This document shows positions 1 to 6,570 of a DNA stretch of 8,570 nucleotides, piece after piece. Positions within the stretch are counted from its first letter, which is position 1. Every line of letters starts with the position of its first letter. The position numbers were made by a program, and so were the translations under genes. Under the pieces are notes generated by a model. That model made no database searches. It was not told the DNA's origin and saw only the letters and a program-made list of their open reading frames with translations. This DNA is from an uncultured Collinsella sp. GTDB lineage: Bacteria; Actinomycetota; Coriobacteriia; Coriobacteriales; Coriobacteriaceae. Location: assembly GCA_938023085.1 (NCBI GenBank), contig CALHDP010000033.1, positions 1 through 8,570 on the forward strand, in the 5' to 3' direction.

Positions 1-1041
1 GGGCCAGCATCTGCTCGAGGTCGATGACCTTAAGATGTATTTCCACACCGAGGATGGCGTTGTTCGCGCTGTCGACGGTGTCTCCTACACGCTCGATCGC
101 GGCGAGACCCTGGGCGTCGTCGGTGAGTCCGGCTCCGGTAAGTCCGTGACCGCCATGACCATCATGGGCCTCATCTCGATGCCTCCGGGAAAGATCGAGG
201 GCGGTGACGTTCGCTATCGCGGCCGCTCCATCCTCGAAATGACCGAGGAAGAGATGCAGCGCATTCGCGGCAACGATATCGCGATGATCTTCCAGGATCC
301 CATGACCTCCTTGAACCCGGTCTATAAGATCGGCAAGCAGGTGGGCGAGGGCCTTCGTCTGCACCGTGGCTACTCCAAGCAGGAGGCGCTCAAGCGCGCT
401 ACCGAGCTTTTGGACCTCGTGGGTATCCCCGAGCCCGAGAAGCGCGTCAATGAGTATCCGCACCAGTTCTCCGGCGGTATGCGTCAGCGTGTCATGATCG
501 CTATGGCTCTTGCCTGCGATCCCGATATCCTGATTGCCGACGAGCCCACGACGGCTCTGGACGTTACCATTCAGGCTCAGATTATCGAGCTCATGCAGGA
601 AATGCAGGAGAAGAACGGCAACGCCATCATCATGATTACCCATGACCTGGGCGTCGTTGCCGATATGGCCGATAAGATCATGGTTATGTACGCCGGCCGT
701 CCCGTCGAGTTCGGTACTGCTGAGGAAATCTTCTACGAGAGTCGCCACCCCTACACCTGGGGCCTTATCCGCTCCATCCCGGAGCAGGCCATCGAAGAGA
801 AGAAGCCGCTTACGCCGATTCACGGCAACCCGCCTTCGCTCATGAACCTGCCTGAGGGCTGCGTGTTCTCGCCTCGTTGTCCCTATGCGACGGACAAGTG
901 CCGCAAGCAGCGCCCCGAGCGCGTTGTCACCGAGTCTGGTCATTACTCTGCGTGCCACTACTCCGGTGACCCCGAGTTCCTCAAGAACGCTCCTGAGACG
1001 TCCCGTACGCGCAAGGATTCCAAGAAGGGAGGCGAGGCGTA

Positions 1042-1042
<1 letters not shown>
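1..1042 (+). CDS. oppD: Oligopeptide/dipeptide ABC transporter ATP-binding protein, OppD/DppD type (5' partial)
   Basis: This is one of the two cytoplasmic ATPases that power uptake of peptides through an Opp/Dpp importer. The frame is open at the left edge: eleven codons ending in LEVDDLK precede the Met at base 35, and the usual N-terminus starts just before the window, so the true start is outside it. Counting from that Met, the Walker A motif GESGSGKS is at residues 30-37, a Q-loop FQDP lies near 87-90, the ABC signature FSGGMRQR is at 145-152, Walker B ILIADEP is at 165-171 and the H-loop His is at 203. The C-terminal oligopeptide-transporter extension has cysteines at 276, 282, 289 and 307; iron-sulfur binding has been reported for some family members. 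The stop TAA overlaps the next ATG by one base, so the two genes are translationally coupled. Substrate (oligo- or dipeptide) cannot be told from the ATPase; permease and binding-protein genes presumably lie upstream. Confidence 0.95.
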
Positions 1043-2070
<1,028 letters not shown>

Positions 2071-2084
2071 TCGGTTGTCTGTCC

Positions 2085-2216
2085 GGGCCCGTGCTGGACT
2101 TAGTTTTCAGAACGTCCTCGACCATGGAAACCCCCTTATCCTGCTCCTTCGGAGCTGCGGATAAGGGGGTTTCCTGGTCTGCGGAATGTTCTGAAAACTA
2201 AGTCCAACACGGGCCC
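2085..2216. repeat. Giant imperfect palindrome 1 (132 bp), novel structured repeat
   Basis: The outer arms, 2085-2113 and 2188-2216, are 29 bases each and complementary except for one C/A mismatch. The inner arms, 2126-2140 and 2160-2174, are 15 bases and perfectly complementary. Between them are internal-loop segments GTCCTCGACCAT (2114-2125) and TGGTCTGCGGAAT (2175-2187). The apex 2141-2159 folds into its own small hairpin (GCTCC, TTC, GGAGC). No U-tract follows, so it is not a classical intrinsic terminator, although it sits right behind oppF. It shares its core with palindrome 2 but not its arm sequence. It could be a DNA hairpin recognised by a protein, a non-autonomous mobile repeat, or an RNA processing or stability element. 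I see no clear target-site duplication. Confidence 0.85.
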
Positions 2217-2281
2217 TGTGGCAACTCGGCAGGGGGAGTGCGATTCCCTGATCGCTCACTTAATCTAATAAGAATTTGAGC

Positions 2282-2307
2282 GAGGCCGGAGCTTTAGCTC
2301 CGGCCTC
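2282..2307 (+). terminator. Perfect GC-rich hairpin, probable terminator of the opp operon
   Basis: A 12-base arm GAGGCCGGAGCT is followed by TT and its exact complement. The sequence after it is CTTATATATA, which is A/U-rich but not a clean U-tract, so termination would be weak or factor-aided. The stretch 2217-2281 between palindrome 1 and this hairpin shows no gene and no clear motif. Confidence 0.5.
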
Positions 2308-2317
2308 CTTATATATA

Positions 2318-2336
2318 GGCTCGGCAAAGCCGAGCC
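2318..2336. terminator. Second perfect hairpin, possible terminator
   Basis: The arms GGCTCGGC and GCCGAGCC are perfectly complementary around an AAA loop. It lies ten bases after the preceding hairpin, with TATATATA between the two. Neither strand gives a true U-tract, so it may be a tandem back-up terminator or a protein site. Bases 2337-2396 downstream show no gene. Confidence 0.35.
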
Positions 2337-2396
2337 ACTAAATTTATATCAGCCCCAGAACATGTTTGAGAACGGTGCCTGGAGTACGTGCCCCTA

Positions 2397-2521
2397 GGGC
2401 AGGAATGAGGTTGCTTTCCAACGCATTCCGCAGGGGGCGGCATTATTTTGTAGCGCGAAGCGCGGATCAAAATAATGCCGCATGCCCGAGGACGCGTTGG
2501 AAAGCAACCTCATTCCTGCCC
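2397..2521. repeat. Giant palindrome 2 (125 bp), same family as palindrome 1 in opposite orientation
   Basis: The outer arms 2397-2424 and 2494-2521 are 28 bases and perfectly complementary. The inner arms 2438-2450 and 2468-2480 are 13 bases and perfect. The internal-loop segments are 2425-2437 (ATTCCGCAGGGGG) and 2481-2493 (CATGCCCGAGGAC). The apex 2451-2467 holds a GCGC-GAA-GCGC mini-hairpin. Read on the minus strand, the cores become GTCCTCGGGCATG and CCCCCTGCGGAAT, matching palindrome 1 at 11 of 13 and 9 of 13 positions, while the arms differ. Short open frames across it have no coding features. Confidence 0.85.
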
Positions 2522-2560
2522 GAACAGGTCAGTTTACCTGCGCATCTACAAATTCGTAAA

Positions 2561-2608
2561 CTTTTTTGAAAAAAGTGCTTGCACAGTTCTCGAATCATAG
2601 GTTATTAT
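2561..2608 (+). promoter_or_regulatory. Promoter of tRNA-Leu with A/T-rich dyad upstream element
   Basis: A -35 box TTGCAC (2579-2584) and a -10 box TATTAT (2603-2608) are separated by 18 bases. Directly upstream lies the dyad CTTTTTTGAAAAAAG, resembling an UP element. The same layout precedes the other two tRNA transcription units of this window. The transcript would start near 2615, leaving a leader of about 50 bases before the tRNA. Confidence 0.75.
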
Positions 2609-2665
2609 CTTCCTCGTTGAACGCGCGGGTCCGACAAAACGAACCGTGAATCAACAACATAGCAT

Positions 2666-2755
2666 GTCGGAGTGGCGGAATTGGCAGACGCGCTAGCTTG
2701 AGGTGCTAGTGACCGCTTTTTGGTCATGCGGGTTCAAGTCCCGCCTCCGACACCA
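2666..2755 (+). tRNA. tRNA-Leu (anticodon GAG)
   Basis: The acceptor strands GTCGGAG (2666-2672) and CTCCGAC (2745-2751) pair fully, followed by discriminator A and an encoded CCA (2753-2755). The anticodon stem CTAGC/GCTAG closes a seven-base loop with GAG at 2700-2702, reading CUC and CUU leucine codons. A long variable arm (TGACC, GCTTTTT, GGTCA) marks a class II tRNA, as expected for leucine. The T-loop TTCAAGT is present. The length is 90 bases including CCA. Confidence 0.97.
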
Positions 2756-2766
2756 TCGCATTTGAG

Positions 2767-2788
2767 AAGCCTCTTCGGAGGCTTTTTT
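2767..2788 (+). terminator. Intrinsic terminator after tRNA-Leu
   Basis: The stem AAGCCTC/GAGGCTT closes the stable tetraloop TTCG and runs into six T residues (2783-2788). It ends only 26 bases before the ATG of the phosphatase gene. Confidence 0.85.
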
Positions 2789-2801
2789 GTTACCGATAGA
2801 C

Positions 2802-2808
2802 GGTGGGG
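2802..2808 (+). promoter_or_regulatory. Shine-Dalgarno-like site deciding the phosphatase start
   Basis: GGTGGGG ends six bases before the ATG at 2815. The in-frame GTG at 2803 lies inside this site and has no ribosome-binding site of its own, so the ATG at 2815 is the better start. Confidence 0.55.
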
Positions 2809-2814
2809 TCCACG

Positions 2815-5160
2815 ATGGAAACGCTTGAACGCAACGAGTGGGCAGACGTTGCCCAACTAGTCGAGATCACGAGCGATGCTGTCATCATCTGCGAGCTCGA
2901 CGGAACCATTCTGCATGTGAATAATCGCTTACTTGGTTTGATGTGCGAGGAACGCGCCGACGTCATCGGTGGAGATGTTAAAGACGTCCTGTACTCGTCC
3001 GCTTTTGAACGTGCGACGGAACATCGTCTGCCATTTGAAACTGATGGCTCCGAGAACGAACTGATGCTCAAGCTGAGTGACGGCTCCTTTATCCCCGTCT
3101 TGGTTCGTGCGGGCTCCGTAACGCCTCCACGCATCTTTGGGCGCCGCGCGCCACGTGTCCTGGTGGCGCTCCATAGCATCGAAGAACAGTATTCGCACGA
3201 CCGTCAGCTCAAGCGTGCTCTTTCGGAGCTTAGAGTGGCTAACAAGCGCCTCTCTGGCACGCTCTCGGTCATTATGAGTACCGTGGGCTCCGATGAGCTG
3301 CCCAGCCTACTTGATACCGTTTTGAACCAGCTTGTAGGAACGCTCGATGCTTCGGGTGCTGCTATCTATTTTTCTGAGAGCGGCGGTTTTAAACTTCGCG
3401 GTGTTTCCAAGGAGCTGTACGACAGCTACCTGCCTGAGTTTTTGCCGTATGGCGCTGGCATTCCGACGTATGTTCTTCGTGAGTCGCGTGCCTGTCGCTT
3501 GTCGATTCAACAGGACCTTAAGGGTGATAAGGCCGCCTCCGGTATGTTTATGGACCTGGACAATCGTTCTAAGCACCTGTTGCGTATGCAGGATATGCCT
3601 CCGTACCGCAGCGAGATCTGTCTTCCCGTTTTTTACGGTACGCAGATCCTTGGCGTGCTGGAAGTTGGTTGGAAACGCCCTCAGGCACCGCTTGCCTATG
3701 ACGTTAATGTGCTCGAGGTCATTTGCGATTACCTGTCTATCCAACTGGTCGGCATGGCATCGAGTCTTCGCTCTCGTCGCACGGCCGAGCTTGGCCGCTC
3801 GCTCAATGTCTTACGTGATGAGTTGTTTACCTTTCTAGACGATTCCGTCGCGGCTACCCAGGCGGTATCGTCCGAGATCTGCAATATGCTCAACTGCCAT
3901 TTTTGCCCTGTTGAGTATGACGCCAGTCTGGATTCCTACGTCATAGATTTTGAAGGCGGCAGTCGCGTTGCTTTGCCGGACGATCCCGAGAAGCTTTTCT
4001 TTTCCACGACGGCGCCAGCGGCACGTCTGGGGGCTGGCCCTGATGGCTTTGAGGCATCTGTTTTGGGCGGTACGAGTGCCGAGGACCTTAAACACGTCCG
4101 TATAACTCGCGTTGACGAATCGATGCCTATGGGAGGCTGGCTTAGGGCGCATGGTCTGCCTTGTCAAGGTCTCTACGTCGACTCCGGCATCGAGGCGGGG
4201 CGACCACGCTCTAAGGGTGATGGCAAGCACAGTAACGACGCAATTGTTCCTGCTTCTGTTGCGAAGAGCCCGACGACGCGCGCGCTACTGCTTCGTGATG
4301 GCAGCCAAGAGCCGATTGATGACCTTGAATATGACTACTTGGTGCACTTGGCGCATGACTTTGAACTGATCTACGAAGGTGAATCTCAAAAGCGCGAGGA
4401 GCGTCATATCGCTCAGACCCTTCAGATCGGCATGAGAAATTCCCTGGGGGATGTTCCGGGTATCGCAACCGATTCGGTGTACCTGTCGGCCACGAACTCG
4501 GCGTTGGTCGGCGGCGATTTCTATACGCTCATCCGTCTTCCCGACGACTGCGCCGTCATGATTCTGGGTGATGTGTCTGGCAAAGGCATTGAGGCCGCAT
4601 CGATGTCCGCGCTCGTCAAGACGGCCCTGACGGCATATGCGTGGGAGGGCGCTGGACCGGCCCGCATGGCACGCTCCCTTAACAGTATGCTCATGGGCTT
4701 TTCGAGGGTCGAGACGTTCGTGACAGCCTTTATCGCCAAGATTGACCTGAAAGCCGGACGCGCAACGTATTGTTCGGCGGGCCATCCTCCGACCATGGTC
4801 ATCAGGCCAGAGTCGATGCCACTGGGTGGCGGCGAGGCTCGTGGGGGAGAGGTCGAGCTACTTGGATGCCAATCGGGTGTAATCGGTGCCTTTGAGAGTA
4901 TGGTGTACGAGACAGGCGTGTTTACGTTCGCCCCCGGCGACATGCTCTTCATGTATACGGATGGAACGATTGAGGCCCGCGACCGCACCGGAGCGTTCTT
5001 TGGCGAGCAGCGCTTGCGCGATCTTCTGCTTTCTGTTTCGGGGGAGGGCGTGTCGGGCATTTGCGGCAAGGTCTTGGGCGAGCTTGACCGATTTACCGAA
5101 TCGGCGCTGGACGATGACATTGCATTGGTGTCCCTTGAGTTTTTACGGGGTCGTTCATAG
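2815..5160 (+). CDS. PAS-GAF-PP2C (SpoIIE/RsbU-type) serine/threonine phosphatase
   Basis: This is a predicted 781-residue cytoplasmic signalling phosphatase. Family members dephosphorylate STAS-domain anti-sigma antagonists in partner-switching pathways. The N-terminus (about 10-115) looks like a PAS sensor (DGTILHVNNRLLGLM), followed by a probable coiled coil (about 120-150) and a GAF-like domain (about 155-310). Residues about 345-535 are not confidently assigned and may be a diverged second GAF. The C-terminal phosphatase domain starts near 540. It has the metal-binding motifs GGDFY (Asp568), GDVSGKG (Asp586), SAGHP (654-658), TDG (Asp716) and DDDIA (Asp766-Asp768), so it should be active with Mn/Mg. 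No transmembrane segment or signal peptide is evident. The ATG at 2815 is preferred over the GTG at 2803 because of the Shine-Dalgarno position. No promoter fits between the tRNA-Leu terminator and the start. The STAS-kinase gene follows after 78 bases, probably in the same transcript. The signal sensed is unknown. Confidence 0.9.
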   Translation: METLERNEWADVAQLVEITSDAVIICELDGTILHVNNRLLGLMCEERADVIGGDVKDVLYSSAFERATEHRLPFETDGSENELMLKLSDGSFIPVLVRAGSVTPPRIFGRRAPRVLVALHSIEEQYSHDRQLKRALSELRVANKRLSGTLSVIMSTVGSDELPSLLDTVLNQLVGTLDASGAAIYFSESGGFKLRGVSKELYDSYLPEFLPYGAGIPTYVLRESRACRLSIQQDLKGDKAASGMFMDLDNRSKHLLRMQDMPPYRSEICLPVFYGTQILGVLEVGWKRPQAPLAYDVNVLEVICDYLSIQLVGMASSLRSRRTAELGRSLNVLRDELFTFLDDSVAATQAVSSEICNMLNCHFCPVEYDASLDSYVIDFEGGSRVALPDDPEKLFFSTTAPAARLGAGPDGFEASVLGGTSAEDLKHVRITRVDESMPMGGWLRAHGLPCQGLYVDSGIEAGRPRSKGDGKHSNDAIVPASVAKSPTTRALLLRDGSQEPIDDLEYDYLVHLAHDFELIYEGESQKREERHIAQTLQIGMRNSLGDVPGIATDSVYLSATNSALVGGDFYTLIRLPDDCAVMILGDVSGKGIEAASMSALVKTALTAYAWEGAGPARMARSLNSMLMGFSRVETFVTAFIAKIDLKAGRATYCSAGHPPTMVIRPESMPLGGGEARGGEVELLGCQSGVIGAFESMVYETGVFTFAPGDMLFMYTDGTIEARDRTGAFFGEQRLRDLLLSVSGEGVSGICGKVLGELDRFTESALDDDIALVSLEFLRGRS

Positions 5161-5238
5161 ACGGCGCTGAACGGGCTGAATCCGCACGGTTGGGGAAACG
5201 AATGCATCGAGTGGGCTTTTTTGGGGAACCATGGTCGT

Positions 5239-5985
5239 ATGAATGAGTGGAATGACATAGCGGTTTTGACGCCACCAGGCGATATCGACATCGCCACGGT
5301 GCCTGCGCTGCGTCGGCGGTTGGATGCTTTGATTGGCCGCGGCGTGCGTCGTGTTGTCATCAACTGTCAGGCTGTTAGCTTTATCGATTCGACGGGCTTG
5401 GCATTCCTGCTTACGCGCGCTCGTGAGCTCATGAGGCGAGAAGGCCTGCTTTCGCTCGTCAATGCATCAGGTGAAGTTGTTCGCTTTTTGGAGATTGCTC
5501 GTCTTGTCGATATCCTTCATGTCGCGGGGCCGGCACGGGAGTCTATTCCCGCCATTCCGGTGGGGGAGCTGCCTCGCTGGAGTAAGAGCGTCGAGGTCCG
5601 TCAGGGTATCGAGAATCTTCCATACTACCGACATCGCATCGCCGAACTCCTTGAATCGCTTCCGTTGCGCCGTGACGAGCGCTACGATGTCGCATTGGCG
5701 TCGGGGGAGGCGCTGGGTAATGCCTATGACCATGCGGGCGGTATCGGGTGCGTCCTGACGGTTCAGGCCTATGGCGATCGCGTTGTGGTTGAGGTGCTTG
5801 ATCGAGGTGCCGGCTATTCTATCGATGAAACGAGCGAGTCGGTTGCATCTGAGGAACGCGGCCGTGGTATCAAGCTTATGCGTATGCTCGTCGATAACGT
5901 GGAGGTTGCTCGTCGTACGGACGGCGCCGGCACGCGCGTGCAGATGGTGAAGCTGTTTAGCGGAGCGCTGGAATCGTGTGCCTAG
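5239..5985 (+). CDS. STAS-HATPase fusion: anti-sigma antagonist joined to RsbW-like serine kinase
   Basis: This 248-residue protein combines two partners that are usually separate. Residues about 5-100 form a STAS domain with the signature FIDSTGLAFLL; Ser51 is the expected phosphoacceptor, by analogy with SpoIIAA/RsbV. Residues about 115-248 form a GHKL ATPase of the RsbW/SpoIIAB type. Its N-box is EALGNAYDHA (Glu157, Asn161, His165), its G1 box DRGAG (188-192), its G2 box RGRGIKLM (207-214), and GAGTRV lies near the end. All ATP-site motifs are intact. The ATG at 5239 follows GGGGAA by ten bases; a TTG at 5221 would add six residues. The phosphatase gene immediately upstream strongly suggests a functional pair: the kinase phosphorylates a STAS serine and the phosphatase reverses it. 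Whether the protein acts on its own STAS domain or on others elsewhere is unknown. No sigma factor gene is in the window. Confidence 0.88.
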   Translation: MNEWNDIAVLTPPGDIDIATVPALRRRLDALIGRGVRRVVINCQAVSFIDSTGLAFLLTRARELMRREGLLSLVNASGEVVRFLEIARLVDILHVAGPARESIPAIPVGELPRWSKSVEVRQGIENLPYYRHRIAELLESLPLRRDERYDVALASGEALGNAYDHAGGIGCVLTVQAYGDRVVVEVLDRGAGYSIDETSESVASEERGRGIKLMRMLVDNVEVARRTDGAGTRVQMVKLFSGALESCA

Positions 5986-6010
5986 CCAATCGCTTTAGCG
6001 CGTTTGGCTA
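5983..6010 (+). terminator. Hairpin overlapping the stop codon of the STAS-kinase gene
   Basis: TAGCCAA (5983-5989) pairs with TTGGCTA (6004-6010), and an inner CGCT/AGCG stem caps it. The left arm begins with the TAG stop itself. No U-tract follows (TTAAGAACATG), so any termination would be weak or Rho-aided. Confidence 0.4.
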
Positions 6011-6032
6011 TTAAGAACATGCGGCAGACAAG

Positions 6033-6078
6033 TTTTTTGAAAAAAGTACTTGCGTCTTTTGGACAACTCGCGTAAATT
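6033..6078 (+). promoter_or_regulatory. Promoter of the Gly-Cys-Gly tRNA cluster
   Basis: A -35 box TTGCGT (6050-6055) and a -10 box TAAATT (6073-6078) are 17 bases apart. The upstream dyad TTTTTTGAAAAAAGT abuts the -35 box, almost base for base as before tRNA-Leu. It is the only visible promoter for the three tRNAs that follow. Confidence 0.72.
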
Positions 6079-6090
6079 AATAACCCGCAA

Positions 6091-6166
6091 GCGGACATGG
6101 CTCAGTTGGTAGAGCACAACCTTGCCAAGGTTGGGGTCGCGGGTTCGAGCCCCGTTGTCCGCTCCA
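6091..6166 (+). tRNA. tRNA-Gly (anticodon GCC), copy 1
   Basis: The acceptor GCGGACA (6091-6097) pairs with TGTCCGC (6156-6162), followed by T and an encoded CCA. The anticodon stem CAACC/GGTTG closes the loop TTGCCAA with GCC at 6124-6126. The T-arm carries GGTTCGAGCC. It has 76 bases and is identical to the copies at 6317 and 8437. Confidence 0.97.
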
Positions 6167-6176
6167 TTGCATTTCC

Positions 6177-6199
6177 GGACCGTTTAGGCGGTCCTTTTT
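6177..6199 (+). terminator. Terminator-like hairpin between tRNA-Gly and tRNA-Cys
   Basis: GGACCG pairs with CGGTCC around a six-base loop and is followed by five T residues (6195-6199). tRNA-Cys starts two bases after the last T, so full termination here would silence it. Confidence 0.65.
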
Positions 6200-6200
6200 C

Positions 6201-6274
6201 GGCGAAGTGGCCAAGTGGTAAGGCAGAGGCCTGCAAAGCCTTTACCCCCGGTTCGAATCCGGGCTTCGCCTCCA
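6201..6274 (+). tRNA. tRNA-Cys (anticodon GCA)
   Basis: The acceptor GGCGAAG (6201-6207) pairs with CTTCGCC (6264-6270), followed by T and an encoded CCA (6272-6274). The anticodon loop CTGCAAA places GCA at 6233-6235. The T-arm CCCGGTTCGAATCCGGG is canonical. No promoter separates it from the preceding hairpin. Confidence 0.97.
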
Positions 6275-6283
6275 GGCAACATC

Positions 6284-6310
6284 CGGGCGCTCCGGCGCCC
6301 GTTTTGTTTT
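6284..6310 (+). terminator. Terminator-like hairpin after tRNA-Cys
   Basis: CGGGCGC pairs with GCGCCCG around TCCG, followed by TTTTGTTTT. The second tRNA-Gly begins six bases later. Confidence 0.7.
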
Positions 6311-6316
6311 ACATAT

Positions 6317-6392
6317 GCGGACATGGCTCAGTTGGTAGAGCACAACCTTGCCAAGGTTGGGGTCGCGGGTTCGAGCCCCGTTGTCCGCTCCA
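6317..6392 (+). tRNA. tRNA-Gly (anticodon GCC), copy 2
   Basis: This is a base-for-base copy of the tRNA at 6091-6166, with anticodon GCC at 6350-6352 and an encoded CCA at 6390-6392. It follows a terminator-like hairpin and has no promoter of its own, so it appears to depend on read-through from the promoter near 6050. Confidence 0.97.
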
Positions 6393-6400
6393 AACGTAAC

Positions 6401-6430
6401 AGCCCGACTACTACGGTAGCCGGGCTTTTT
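6401..6430 (+). terminator. Intrinsic terminator of the Gly-Cys-Gly tRNA cluster
   Basis: AGCCCG pairs with CGGGCT and an inner CTAC pairs with GTAG, with one A/C mismatch between them. Five T residues (6426-6430) follow. It is the final terminator before the glucosidase gene. Confidence 0.85.
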
Positions 6431-6516
6431 CGTACCCGTCGCCTGGGCTCGAACCCGCGAGGGAGCGATCGTTTTGGGGCGTGGCTGTGGCGTTGTTTGT
6501 CGCGAATGTCCGCTTT

Positions 6517-6569
6517 GGGCGTATCATCGTGGGCATCTCGCATAACCTCGTTGCAAGGGAGATACGCCC
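6517..6569 (+). promoter_or_regulatory. Inverted repeat spanning the glucosidase translation start region
   Basis: GGGCGTATC (6517-6525) and GATACGCCC (6561-6569) are perfect complements 35 bases apart. The right arm lies between the Shine-Dalgarno AAGGGAG (6555-6561) and the ATG at 6571. In RNA this could hide the ribosome-binding site; in DNA it could be a split operator. A weak -10-like TATCAT (6522-6527) overlaps the left arm, with no convincing -35 box. Confidence 0.4.
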
Positions 6570-6570
6570 C

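Noticed and set aside
2366..2569. A 67-codon plus-strand frame across palindrome 2
   Set aside because: It is read through both arms of a perfect palindrome, has no Shine-Dalgarno and resembles no protein. The DNA structure explains the sequence.
2803..2814. A GTG start at 2803 for the phosphatase
   Set aside because: It has no ribosome-binding site and lies within the Shine-Dalgarno-like GGTGGGG that serves the ATG at 2815.
5161..5238. A possible terminator at the T-run (5217-5222) between phosphatase and STAS-kinase genes
   Set aside because: No stable hairpin precedes the T-run. The two genes are most simply read as one transcript.
4521..5363. A 280-codon minus-strand frame opposite the phosphatase domain
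   Set aside because: It is rich in Ser, Arg and Pro, with no recognisable domain, and lies antisense to conserved PP2C motifs.
6481..6570. An extended N-terminus for the glucosidase beginning at 6481
   Set aside because: The strong AAGGGAG site and the start of GH13 homology both favour the ATG at 6571. The extra residues match nothing typical of the family.
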